A stretch of 57,419 nucleotides of DNA from Pelagibacterales bacterium SAG-MED38. Lineage in GTDB: Bacteria; Pseudomonadota; Alphaproteobacteria; Pelagibacterales; Pelagibacteraceae. Below are positions 9,069-17,320 of this stretch, one piece after another. The translations under genes and the position numbers were made by a program. The notes beneath the pieces were generated by a model. That model was not told the origin of the DNA. It was given only the letters and a program-made list of their open reading frames with translations, and did not search any database. The stretch spans positions 1 through 57,419 of the forward strand of contig JACWEH010000004.1 of assembly GCA_014653585.1 (NCBI GenBank), given 5' to 3'. Each line of letters starts with the position of its first letter. Position 1 is the first letter of the stretch.

Positions 9069-10721
9069 ATGAGAGTAGAATTAAGAGACCCAAATATAAT
9101 AATGAAATTATCAAGGCTTGGATCATTTCATCAATCTAAATTATCATTTCTGAGAAGTTTTTTAGATGAGTTTAAAGATTGGGATTATAATAGAGACTCA
9201 TTTAATTTAGATAAAAGTGGTCATGGAATAGCAGTATATTCATTTAAAAAAAAAGATAGAGTTTACTCATTAGTTTGTTTTGCAAATAAAATTGATGATA
9301 ATGAGAGATCTGATAGGGTTATTGCAACAAAATGGGATGCAGCTTTTACTTTGCATGATGGGGTTCCAACGAAAAATGATATCAAAAGATTGAAGAATGA
9401 AGTGCCAAGACAAGAAGTTGGTAGACTTTCCTATAAAGAATTAACACTTTCAAGAGCTAATAAATCAGTGAGAGTTTTTAATCATGTTGTAGAATGTTTA
9501 AGTAATGGAAATCAGCCAGATCTAAAACTTTTAGAAAAAGTTGGATACCTTTATAGAACTACAGCTGTTTATGGTTCTGGAAAGTTTGGTTTAGCAGATA
9601 GATTCAGAATAAAAAATAGAGAAGAAATTAATGGGCCCTTTAGGTTGGAAATGATGCTCGTTTACATGGTTAGACAATTTACTTTCGACCAAGTAAACCA
9701 TGTTGCAAAATATAAAAATCCAAAAAAAGCAGTAACCTTAGATTTTAAAATTTGTAAAAATTTAGGGATTGGAAATTCAACAGGACTTGGAATGGCACCT
9801 TTTATTGTGAATCATCCAACACTATTACATAATTGGATTTTTTCTAGAGAGACAGCACTTAAAAAAATAAGGGAGATAAAAAAGGTAGATTTAAAAAAAA
9901 GCAATCTTTTTAAAAGTTGTGTAAAAAGGTCTATTAAAAATCTCACTAGCTGGAACACTGAGAGTGAATTTCAAGCAAAAAAAATAAATTCACTCACTAT
10001 AAATGTAAAAAAATTTTTAAGATTTATTGAAAATGATTTTGATTTTACGAGTGAATATCCTTTCAATCAAATTTATTTATGGCTTGAAAAAGAAGTTTGT
10101 GATGAAACTATAGAATATATAGTATCTATGATGATGGAACCATTTGATGAGATTATTAAACCTTTGAGAGAGAATATGAGCTCAGATGAGGAAAAATATT
10201 TTAGAATTCCCACGAACAGAACAGTTTCGGAATTAAAAAATATTTTAAAACTTAGATATCCAGATATTCTAAAGATTAATTTTAAAATTAAAGAAAATTT
10301 CAAAAATTTTTGGTTTATTTCTAAGAATAAAGAGGAACCTAGATATGCTGACCGTTTCGAAGAAAATGGTTCTAAACTAGAACAACCTCTAGCCATCGCA
10401 AGAGATATCAAAATATTATATGATAAATTAATTAATGCAAAGGAAGGTTTAACTGTTGATAAATTTTTATTAAATAATTCTGATTTGAGACATGTAATAA
10501 GAAGAGCTTTTATAATTGAAAAATTTCAATATGCCGAAATTCAAGACAATACTATCAGTAAAAATGTAATACCTATTGATATGCTAAGATTAAAATTATC
10601 TTTTTTTGGTGCCCTAAAATATGATCCCAGATCTGACAAGTGGTTGAGAATTTGTATGTTTCAAGGAGCTCCCCTTCCTCATGAACTTAAAAATTTTAGT
10701 GAGCAATGGGTTTACAATTAA
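9069..10721 (+). CDS. Large conserved hypothetical protein in the dipeptidase/DUF3726 set
   Basis: I do not recognise a named domain in this 550-residue protein. It has no signal peptide and no membrane segment. It is rich in charged residues and has several conserved-looking stretches: SGHGIAVYSFKKKDRVYSLV, ATKWDAAFTLHDG, RTTAVYGSGKFGLADR, LGIGNSTGLGMAPFIVNHP and the ending KYDPRSDKWLRICMFQGAPLP. Glycine-rich segments around residues 160-170 and 230-245 could form a ligand-binding site. The gene begins 3 bp after the M19 dipeptidase and ends 10 bp before the DUF3726 gene, so a common function is likely. It may be an enzyme, but I cannot name the reaction. Confidence 0.75.
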   Translation: MRVELRDPNIIMKLSRLGSFHQSKLSFLRSFLDEFKDWDYNRDSFNLDKSGHGIAVYSFKKKDRVYSLVCFANKIDDNERSDRVIATKWDAAFTLHDGVPTKNDIKRLKNEVPRQEVGRLSYKELTLSRANKSVRVFNHVVECLSNGNQPDLKLLEKVGYLYRTTAVYGSGKFGLADRFRIKNREEINGPFRLEMMLVYMVRQFTFDQVNHVAKYKNPKKAVTLDFKICKNLGIGNSTGLGMAPFIVNHPTLLHNWIFSRETALKKIREIKKVDLKKSNLFKSCVKRSIKNLTSWNTESEFQAKKINSLTINVKKFLRFIENDFDFTSEYPFNQIYLWLEKEVCDETIEYIVSMMMEPFDEIIKPLRENMSSDEEKYFRIPTNRTVSELKNILKLRYPDILKINFKIKENFKNFWFISKNKEEPRYADRFEENGSKLEQPLAIARDIKILYDKLINAKEGLTVDKFLLNNSDLRHVIRRAFIIEKFQYAEIQDNTISKNVIPIDMLRLKLSFFGALKYDPRSDKWLRICMFQGAPLPHELKNFSEQWVYN

Positions 10722-10731
10722 TTCAAAATTT

Positions 10732-11343
10732 ATGAAATCTTTGAGCGAAATCGAGACTACTTCTAGGCGCGCAAGTAGAGCTTCAGGTTTTTCTTGGGGA
10801 ATAAGTGAAGAAGTTGGAAAAAGTATAAGATTATTAGAAATATTTAATTTTAAAGGAATAAAAAATTTAAATGATTATCTTAATGAAAGAATGAATAAAA
10901 AATTTGAACATTCTAGTTTAATAAAAAAAGACAATAAACCAAAAAAATTCTCATATTGCCCCATTCTTTTGGGAATAAGTTTTTTAGATCAAATTAATAA
11001 TCTTGAAAAATATGATAAGATTAATTTTTCAAATATCGCATATCCATTGCTGTTTCTATCTTTCCTGAGCAGAAGTTCCGAAGTAATTGGAAAAAAGATT
11101 TATTTTAAATTTGATAATCAAGAGTTCTTAATGAATATAAATGTTAACATTGCATCAAATTTACTTAATGAAAATTGTCCAAATTTTGCTAAAAATGCTC
11201 AAGTTATATTTATTAAAAATGAGGATAATTTTCATGAACAAGATTGGAAAAGTTTATATCGTTTATCTGAACAAACATTCGTTGATGAATCAGAGAGTTT
11301 GAAGAAGGGAGCTGCTGGAGCAGGTTTAACTGACAATGACTAA
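10732..11343 (+). CDS. DUF3726 domain protein
   Basis: This protein of about 203 residues begins MKSLSEIETTSRRASRASG followed by FSWGISEEVGKSIR, the pattern I know from DUF3726 proteins of proteobacteria. It ends with a Gly/Ala segment, KKGAAGAGLTDND. The ATG at 10732 fits the family start and lies after the stop of the previous gene; an upstream ATG at 10681 would overlap it. No function is known to me. It is the third gene of the dipeptidase set, and the following zinc-ribbon gene overlaps its end by 8 bp. Confidence 0.75.
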   Translation: MKSLSEIETTSRRASRASGFSWGISEEVGKSIRLLEIFNFKGIKNLNDYLNERMNKKFEHSSLIKKDNKPKKFSYCPILLGISFLDQINNLEKYDKINFSNIAYPLLFLSFLSRSSEVIGKKIYFKFDNQEFLMNINVNIASNLLNENCPNFAKNAQVIFIKNEDNFHEQDWKSLYRLSEQTFVDESESLKKGAAGAGLTDND

Positions 11344-11506
11344 AAAAAATTTTAAAAATTTGGAGGATATTAATAACAATTATGAGTTAAATGATATTTG
11401 TGATGAATGTAAAAAAATTGATGAAAGTGTTACCCAAAATTTAATTCTAACTGGATTTAAAATTTGTAAATCATGTAGAATCTCAAAAACGATTTTTCCA
11501 ATTTAG
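11336..11506 (+). CDS. Small zinc-ribbon-like protein
   Basis: This 56-residue reading frame starts inside the end of the DUF3726 gene (ATGACTAA), which is typical translational coupling. It has two CxxC pairs, CDEC near residue 23 and CKSC near residue 46, spaced as in a small zinc ribbon. No other domain is seen. It ends with a 4-bp overlap with the convergent Yip1-like gene. It may bind metal and assist or regulate the proteins encoded before it. Confidence 0.7.
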   Translation: MTKKNFKNLEDINNNYELNDICDECKKIDESVTQNLILTGFKICKSCRISKTIFPI

Positions 11507-12045
11507 ATACTATTTATTGGTAAAGCATTCATTCTACTCATAACAAAAGATATTGATAAAAAGGCAATAATTAAAAAAGATAAAAATACTATTCCAAAAG
11601 ATTTGAAATTAGATTTCAAATTTAAAATTTGTTTTGTTGAAATAATTAATCCTGCAAAAATCCAGAATTGAGTGAGAAAAATGATTGGTATCATTAATTC
11701 AGGAGTTAACGCAAAAAATCTTATTAGACCTGGAGCATGAGCAAAACCGACTGCTACTAAAACTTTTTTAAAAGGTACTTTTGTTTGTTTATCAGGAAAT
11801 AATTTTACTCCAATTACATATATAAAGATTGCCCAAATGAACCAGGTTAAAATTGCTGTGAGACCAGACATCCCTATTGATGTCTTTACTACTGTGTTGG
11901 CAGCAACTGCTCCTGCTACACCATCTAATATCATTATTAGACCAGCAAAATATATTGCAGCTTCACCAAAATTTTTATTATCGCTATAAAGCGATTTATC
12001 CAATTTTATAGATTTAAAGATTATGTTTAAAAATTCAGCAAACAT
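11503..12045 (-). CDS. Yip1-family integral membrane protein
   Basis: This 180-residue protein has five hydrophobic segments. Its order resembles Yip1/YckC-type proteins: a short N-terminal amphipathic part ending in SDNKNFGEAAIYFAG, a GLTAILTWFIWAIFIYVIG helix, a loop with KVPFKKVLVAVGFAHAPGLI and two C-terminal helices. It lies in the inner membrane; the role is unknown. The gene directly follows a 34-codon membrane gene with no gap and converges with the zinc-ribbon gene. Confidence 0.7.
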   Translation of the reverse strand: MFAEFLNIIFKSIKLDKSLYSDNKNFGEAAIYFAGLIMILDGVAGAVAANTVVKTSIGMSGLTAILTWFIWAIFIYVIGVKLFPDKQTKVPFKKVLVAVGFAHAPGLIRFFALTPELMIPIIFLTQFWIFAGLIISTKQILNLKSNFKSFGIVFLSFLIIAFLSISFVMSRMNALPINSI

Positions 12046-12150
12046 TTATTTTTTTTTATTTTTTTGTTCCTTGTACGATACAATCAACGGAAACAGTAAT
12101 AATGCAATGGCGATAATAATGCAAACTGCAATAATGAAACCTTTTATCAT
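12046..12150 (-). CDS. 34-residue single-span membrane protein
   Basis: The frame encodes MIKGFIIAVCIIIAIALLLF followed by a short PLIVSYKEQ segment and a lysine-rich tail. It is one membrane helix with a basic C-terminus. The stop codon abuts the start of the Yip1-like gene without a gap, so the two are probably co-translated. No homologue is known to me, and being so small it may be missed by gene finders. Confidence 0.55.
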   Translation of the reverse strand: MIKGFIIAVCIIIAIALLLFPLIVSYKEQKNKKK

Positions 12151-12190
12151 TTATGTTTTTAAGGGAAGCGTTAACTCCACTAAAAAATAA

Positions 12191-13549
12191 TTAACTCGAA
12201 ACCACTTCCCTTGTGTTAGCGTTGTAAGACTCCTTAAACGGAATATCAACTATCACAGCATCCACAGGTGTGCCTGGAGTGTTTGAATACTTGTCTGGTA
12301 AATGAACTTTAAATTTCTTTCCAACTTTACCCTTTGGGAAACCGTTAGCATTCAATGTTCCATCAAAAGGTACATATCCCATAGCTATATTTGTTTTTTT
12401 TTCTGGGTGATACCAAGGTGATGTTACAAAACCTACTGGATCACCACCATCTATATTAGATATTAACCAAAAATCTGGTGCATAATCATCAATGGGCTTA
12501 CCTCCTAATTCAAGACCAACTAATTGTAACTTATATGGTTTTTTTCCAGCTTTAATTTCATCACCCATTTTCTCAAGAGCTTTTTTTCCGACATAATCAG
12601 AAGTTTTTTTCCATTCACCTTTTCCTGACAAAGAAACTTGATAACCTAAATTACACTGGTAAGGGTTATGTTGTTGATCCATATCTTGACCCCAAGAAAG
12701 AATTCCAGCCTGAATTCTTCTATGGTGAGCAGGAGCAATAACCATTAGTTGGTGTTTCTTTCCCGCTTCAAGTACAGCATTCCACATTTCATCAGCATAT
12801 AAAGTTGCATCTCTTAAATATATTTCATAACCTGCTTCACCTGAAAATCCTGATTGAGAGATAACACAACTTCTTCCAGCAACCTTAACCTCAGCTAAAC
12901 CATAGAATGGCATATTTTCTAAATCGACTTGATCACCTAATAAATCTTTCATAAGTGCTTTTGATTTAGGTCCTTGAATTTGAACAGGACATGCATCAAT
13001 CTCTTCTATGGTACAATTAAATTTATTGTCTGCATTAACACCCTGAAGATACATTCCTATATCAGAATCTGATAGAGAAAACCAAAATTCATCTTTTGAA
13101 ATTCTTAAAAGTATGGGATCATTTAAAACCCCTCCATAAGCATTACATAAAATTACATATCTTGCGCGCATAGGAGAAATTTTTGTTGCGTCTCTTGTTA
13201 TTACATAATTGACTAATTTTTCTGCATCAGGACCTTTCACTTGAATTTGTCTCTCTACAGCAACATTCCACATAGTTACATGATTTACAATTGCATCATA
13301 TTCAACCATTGCTCCACCATCCTCAGGTTTTACATATCCTCTCGGATGATAAATTCTATTATAAACCGTAGCTCTCCAACAACCAGCCTGCATTGATAAA
13401 TGCCAATATGGTGACTTCCTTACTCTTGTTGAAATCAACATTTCAACTTTTGTTGGTCCACTTTGTCTTAAATTATAAGGTACTTTACGATCAGATTGAT
13501 CTACTGAAGTAAAATGCTTTAATTTTTTATAGTCAAATTCTTTAGACAT
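12191..13549 (-). CDS. GcvT-family tetrahydrofolate-dependent demethylase (DmdA/LigM/DesA-like)
   Basis: This 452-residue protein has the folate-binding aminomethyltransferase fold with GCV_T and C-terminal barrel domains. Segments such as TVYNRIYHPRGY, MWNVAVERQIQVKGPDA, GGVLNDPILLRI, VQIQGPKSKALM and RRIQAGILSWGQDM resemble the O-/S-demethylases DmdA (DMSP) and LigM/DesA (aryl ethers) more than glycine-cleavage T protein. It is longer than DmdA (about 365 residues). It would move a methyl group from an unknown donor to THF. The 5'-methyl-THF reductase-like gene before it overlaps by 8 bp, which fits this. The substrate is unresolved. Confidence 0.8.
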   Translation of the reverse strand: MSKEFDYKKLKHFTSVDQSDRKVPYNLRQSGPTKVEMLISTRVRKSPYWHLSMQAGCWRATVYNRIYHPRGYVKPEDGGAMVEYDAIVNHVTMWNVAVERQIQVKGPDAEKLVNYVITRDATKISPMRARYVILCNAYGGVLNDPILLRISKDEFWFSLSDSDIGMYLQGVNADNKFNCTIEEIDACPVQIQGPKSKALMKDLLGDQVDLENMPFYGLAEVKVAGRSCVISQSGFSGEAGYEIYLRDATLYADEMWNAVLEAGKKHQLMVIAPAHHRRIQAGILSWGQDMDQQHNPYQCNLGYQVSLSGKGEWKKTSDYVGKKALEKMGDEIKAGKKPYKLQLVGLELGGKPIDDYAPDFWLISNIDGGDPVGFVTSPWYHPEKKTNIAMGYVPFDGTLNANGFPKGKVGKKFKVHLPDKYSNTPGTPVDAVIVDIPFKESYNANTREVVSS

Positions 13550-14270
13550 AACTATTCTCCTTCAACCACTTGTTAGTTTCCTTCAAGCCGCCGAATGTAT
13601 AAATGTGAAAAAAATCAGTATGAGATTTAACTTTCCCAATTAAATCATTAGGGTCTTTAGGTTTTAATAAATCTAACGCCTTAGTAAAATTAGATTTAAG
13701 AAAATTTAAGGAATTTTTTGCTCCAACAATATTAGCAAATTTAATTAAACTTGATATTTTTAGAGGTCCAGTAATTCCCACATGAACTGGTACGCTTTGT
13801 TTAGAGACAAAATCTATAATAGGCTGAGGATCTAATAACCACTGTGTTACTATATAATCGGCATAAGGCTTTTTATCTATCATAGCTTTTTCTAAATCTG
13901 AGTTGGATATATCAGGACTCCCCTCCGGGTGTCCAGCAATTCCTATTGTCATCTTCTCAAAATAACCAGTCTCCAAAAGTTGAAAAGAACTGTCAAATTT
14001 TCCCATTGGTTCTCTTCCACCACCAATTACTAAAACTTGTTTAACTCCGCCATCTTTACATCTGGAAACATAATCTTTGAGTTGTTTTTCATCCTGCATT
14101 GATCTTGCAGGAAAATGAGGAACAGGATTAAAACCCTTTTTAACTAGCTCAACTGCTTGTTGTGCTGTCTCTTTGTAGTCCCCACCTGGTAACATAGTTA
14201 TATAAATATCATTTACAGAAGGTACTGTATCAAGATCTGTTGTTGGGCTTATTTCGAGAGAAAAATTCAT
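13542..14270 (-). CDS. MetF-like methylenetetrahydrofolate reductase paired with the demethylase
   Basis: This protein of about 242 residues has the TIM-barrel fold of methylenetetrahydrofolate reductase: start MNFSLEISPTTDLD in place of SFEFFPP, then FNPVPHFPAR, VKQVLVIGGGREPMG and IGIAGHPEGSPD. The alternative starts at 14282 and 14306 are less like the family. Placed before a THF-dependent demethylase, it probably runs in the oxidising direction, turning 5-methyl-THF into 5,10-methylene-THF for the C1 pool, as MetF does beside LigM in sphingomonads. A 105-bp divergent promoter region separates it from the kinase gene. Confidence 0.8.
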   Translation of the reverse strand: MNFSLEISPTTDLDTVPSVNDIYITMLPGGDYKETAQQAVELVKKGFNPVPHFPARSMQDEKQLKDYVSRCKDGGVKQVLVIGGGREPMGKFDSSFQLLETGYFEKMTIGIAGHPEGSPDISNSDLEKAMIDKKPYADYIVTQWLLDPQPIIDFVSKQSVPVHVGITGPLKISSLIKFANIVGAKNSLNFLKSNFTKALDLLKPKDPNDLIGKVKSHTDFFHIYTFGGLKETNKWLKENSYV

Positions 14271-14375
14271 TTTGTAGATCATTATCTTTTTTGAAAAAGC
14301 TGTCAAAGAAATTTATTAAATGACACTATAAAATTTGTTGCTTAAAATTGAGCAGGTTGTTAATTATTTGAAATC

Positions 14376-14780
14376 ATGAAGATTATATTAATTATGGGTT
14401 TACCAGGCTCTGGTAAAACAACTTTGGCTTCAGAGTTAGTGCCTTTACTTAAAGCGAAATGGCTAAATGCTGATGAGGTTAGAAAAGAAGCAAACGACTG
14501 GGATTTTTCGGCTGAGGGAAGAACTCGACAAGCCAAAAGAATGTGGACGAAAGCACAAGAGTATAAAAATCAAGGCAATTATGTTGTTGCTGATTTTATT
14601 TGTCCAACTCCTGCTGCTAGAGCACTTTTCCCAGCAGATTTTATTGTATGGGTAGATACTATAAAAGAGGGCAGATTTGATGATACTAACAGGATGTTTG
14701 TAAAACCAGATAAGTATAACTTTCATGTTACTACTCAAGATGCTAAAAATTGGGCACCAAAAATATTTAAGGAAATATAG
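14376..14780 (+). CDS. Small P-loop kinase, adenylylsulfate-kinase-like
   Basis: The 134-residue protein has a Walker A motif, GLPGSGKTT, at residues 8-16, then LNADEVRKEANDWDFS and GNYVVADFICPTP, which follow the pattern of APS kinase (CysC) but in a shorter form. It probably phosphorylates a hydroxyl group of a small molecule. It lies 2 bp before a nucleotidyltransferase gene and opens the 10-kb C1 unit. True APS kinase activity is possible but the partner gene points to a kinase plus nucleotidyltransferase activation pair. Confidence 0.75.
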   Translation: MKIILIMGLPGSGKTTLASELVPLLKAKWLNADEVRKEANDWDFSAEGRTRQAKRMWTKAQEYKNQGNYVVADFICPTPAARALFPADFIVWVDTIKEGRFDDTNRMFVKPDKYNFHVTTQDAKNWAPKIFKEI

Positions 14781-14782
14781 AT

Positions 14783-15157
14783 ATGTCTTATAAATGGGAC
14801 AATAAAAAACCAACTGCTCAAATGTTAGGAAGATGGCAACCATTTCATAATGGACACTATTCTTTATTTAAAGAAATAATAAAAAAAACTGGACAAGTTT
14901 GTATACAGATCAGAGATGTTCAAGGTGTAGATGATAATCCTTTTGACTTTGAAACAGTAAAAAAAAATATTGAAGATAAACTTAATCCAGAATTTGAAGG
15001 ACGTTTTCAAATTATGTTGGTTCCTAATGTAACAAATATTTGTTACGGACGAGGCGTTGGCTATAAAATAGAGGAAATTAATTTACCTGAAGAGATACAG
15101 AAAATATCAGCTACAAAGATAAGAGCAAAAATGAGGGAAGAAGGTAAGCTTAAATAA
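14783..15157 (+). CDS. Cytidylyltransferase-like nucleotidyltransferase
   Basis: This 124-residue protein has the class I nucleotidyltransferase fold. GRWQPFHNGH (HxGH at residues 22-25) and ISATKIR (108-114) are the two nucleotide-binding motifs. It would add AMP or CMP to a phosphorylated compound with release of pyrophosphate. Since the kinase gene ends 2 bp earlier, the two likely act in sequence on one substrate, as choline kinase and CCT do. NMN adenylyltransferase is a less likely reading because the gene is not near NAD genes. Confidence 0.75.
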   Translation: MSYKWDNKKPTAQMLGRWQPFHNGHYSLFKEIIKKTGQVCIQIRDVQGVDDNPFDFETVKKNIEDKLNPEFEGRFQIMLVPNVTNICYGRGVGYKIEEINLPEEIQKISATKIRAKMREEGKLK

Positions 15158-15163
15158 TTTCAA

Positions 15164-15937
15164 ATGAATATTAGGACCATTAAATATAACAAAGATATAG
15201 CAAGAGTAGTAATCAATGATCCAAAAACATATAATTCGTTATCAAGTAAAAATCTTAACGATCTAATAAGTATTTTCAAAAAATTAGATAAAGATAAAAA
15301 AGTTAAAGTAATAATTCTTGAGGGTGCTGGAAAAGGATTTAGTGCAGGCCATAACTTAAAAGAAGTTAAAAATTTAAAGAAAAAAGACAAATACAATAAA
15401 TTATTTAATCTTTGCTCAAAGTTAATGCTTCAAATAGTAGAGGGTAGAAAACCTGTTATTGCAAAGGTTCATGGAGCAGCATACGCTGCAGGTTGCCAAT
15501 TAGTTGCTAGTTGTGATTTAGCTTATAGTACTAAAGATGCTATTTTTGCAACCCCAGGAGTTAATATAGGATTATTTTGCAGCACACCTATGGTGGCTGT
15601 AAGTAGGAAGATTAATAAAAAACATATGATGAAAATGCTTCTTACCGGTGAACCAATAAGAGCAAATTATGCAAAAGAAATCGGTTTAATTAATGATTGT
15701 TTTGCAAAGTCAAAACTCAATAGTGAAATTTTTAAAATTGCAAAAAAAATTTCGACAAAATCTAATCTTACAATTAAAATCGGTAAACAAGCTTTTTACA
15801 AACAATTAGAAATGCCATTAAAAAAAGCTTATTCCTATACAAGTAAAGTGATGACGACAAATATGATGGCCATGGACGCTAAAGAGGGTATTTCAGCTTT
15901 TCTTGAAAAAAGAAAACCCATTTGGAAAAATAAATAA
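15164..15937 (+). CDS. Enoyl-CoA hydratase/isomerase-fold protein, ECHDC3-like
   Basis: The 257-residue protein is a crotonase-fold member with the acyl-CoA site GKGFSAGHNLKE and the segments HGAAYAAGCQLVASCD and FATPGVNIGLFCSTP. These closely follow the ECHDC3 group. At the two positions of the usual catalytic glutamates it has Gln (AGCQ) and Gly (TPGV), so standard hydratase chemistry is unlikely. It might be an isomerase, a thioesterase-like enzyme or a binding protein. It lies 9 bp before the SBP56 gene in the C1 unit. Confidence 0.8.
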   Translation: MNIRTIKYNKDIARVVINDPKTYNSLSSKNLNDLISIFKKLDKDKKVKVIILEGAGKGFSAGHNLKEVKNLKKKDKYNKLFNLCSKLMLQIVEGRKPVIAKVHGAAYAAGCQLVASCDLAYSTKDAIFATPGVNIGLFCSTPMVAVSRKINKKHMMKMLLTGEPIRANYAKEIGLINDCFAKSKLNSEIFKIAKKISTKSNLTIKIGKQAFYKQLEMPLKKAYSYTSKVMTTNMMAMDAKEGISAFLEKRKPIWKNK

Positions 15938-15946
15938 AATTATATA

Positions 15947-17320
15947 ATGAGCAATATTGAAAAAATTGATAAAATTTGCTGTGGTCCCGGATATGCTAGT
16001 CCATCCGAAGCAATTAAAGCACCAAATGAAAAACTTTTATATACAATAGCAATTTACACCGGAACTGGAATTCAAAAACCTGATTATCTTGCAACTGTTG
16101 ACGTTGACCCAAACAGTCCAACTTATTCAAAAGTTATTCATCGTCTAGAGATGCCAGGAATTGGAGATGAATTACATCATATGGGGTGGAATGCGTGCTC
16201 TTCATGTCATGGTGACTCTGGAATGAGTAGAAAATATTTATTAGTTCCAGGTGTCAGGTCAAATAATATTCATGTAATCGATACTGCATCAAATCCATTA
16301 GCTCCAAAAATTCATAAAGTGATTAAAGGTTCAGAAATAAAATCTAAAACAAACTTATCAGGCCCTCATACAGTGCACTGTTTAGGCTCTGAAATTATTA
16401 TTTCTTTTCTTGGTAACGCCAAAGGGGAAGCTCCAGGAGGTTATTTACATCTGAATAAAGATTTTGAAATTGTAGGAAGGTGGGAAAATTCAATGGGAGA
16501 TATTCCTTTTAGCTATGATTTTTGGTATCAGCCACGTCACAATGTTATGGTTAGTTCAGAGTGGGCTGCTCCTAATACTTTTATGCCAGGTTTTGATCTT
16601 GAAGAAGTAGGGCATCTAAAATATGGACGCAGACTTCATATTTGGGATTTTAAAAAAAAAGAACCAATTGAGACGATGTATCTTGGAGAGGATGGTTTAA
16701 TACCTTTGGAAGTAAAATTTAAACATGATCCTAATAGTACTCATGGATTTTGCGGTGCAGCGCTTAGTTCAAATGTTATTCATTTTTGGAAATCTAAAGA
16801 TGGAAAATGGGAATGGGAAAAAATTATAGATATTGATAATGAACCCCACCCTGATTGGCCTATTCCAATTCCAGGAGTTATGTCTGCAATCCTTGTTTCA
16901 ATGGATGATAAATACCTTTACTTAAACAATTGGCTTCATGGAGATATGAGACAGTATGATATTACTGATCCCCATAAACCTAAGTTAACAGGTCAGGTTT
17001 GGATTGGAGGACTTTTAGGAAAAGCACCATTTATAAATGGTGTTAAGATTGCAGGTGGTCCTCAAATGTACCAACTATCTTTAGATGGTAAAAGAATGTA
17101 TGTGACCACTTCATTATTTTCAACTTGGGATAATCAATTTTACCCGGATATGAAAACGCAAGGTGGTGCTATGATCATGATTGACTGTGATGTAAAAAAT
17201 GGAGGTATGAAAATTAATAAAGATTTTATTGTTAACTTTGGTGAAGAACCTAATGGACCAAGCAGATGCCATGAAAGTAGATATCCTGGTGGAGATTGTA
17301 CAAGTGATATATGGCTGTAA
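15947..17320 (+). CDS. SBP56-family protein, probable methanethiol oxidase
   Basis: The 457-residue protein is a clear SBP56/SELENBP1 homologue along its whole length: CCGPGYASP start, PDYLATVDVDP, WNACSSCHGD with the CxxC at residues 84-87, SYDFWYQPRHNVMVSSEWAA, YLNNWLHGDMRQYDI and the family end RYPGGDCTSDIWL. Family members (MtoX, human SELENBP1) oxidise methanethiol to formaldehyde, sulfide and hydrogen peroxide. No signal peptide is seen, unlike the periplasmic copper enzyme of Hyphomicrobium. A ferredoxin gene overlaps its last 10 bp. Methanethiol from DMSP demethylation is a likely substrate in this lineage, an inference. Confidence 0.85.
   Translation: MSNIEKIDKICCGPGYASPSEAIKAPNEKLLYTIAIYTGTGIQKPDYLATVDVDPNSPTYSKVIHRLEMPGIGDELHHMGWNACSSCHGDSGMSRKYLLVPGVRSNNIHVIDTASNPLAPKIHKVIKGSEIKSKTNLSGPHTVHCLGSEIIISFLGNAKGEAPGGYLHLNKDFEIVGRWENSMGDIPFSYDFWYQPRHNVMVSSEWAAPNTFMPGFDLEEVGHLKYGRRLHIWDFKKKEPIETMYLGEDGLIPLEVKFKHDPNSTHGFCGAALSSNVIHFWKSKDGKWEWEKIIDIDNEPHPDWPIPIPGVMSAILVSMDDKYLYLNNWLHGDMRQYDITDPHKPKLTGQVWIGGLLGKAPFINGVKIAGGPQMYQLSLDGKRMYVTTSLFSTWDNQFYPDMKTQGGAMIMIDCDVKNGGMKINKDFIVNFGEEPNGPSRCHESRYPGGDCTSDIWL

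Noticed and set aside
12191..13549. Calling the demethylase DmdA or glycine-cleavage T protein
   Set aside because: It is much longer than DmdA, has a dedicated MetF-like partner, and no gcvH or gcvP is nearby. I kept a general name.
14463..14843. Minus-strand frame opposite the kinase and nucleotidyltransferase
   Set aside because: The + strand genes carry complete Walker A, HxGH and ISATKIR motifs; the antisense frame has none.
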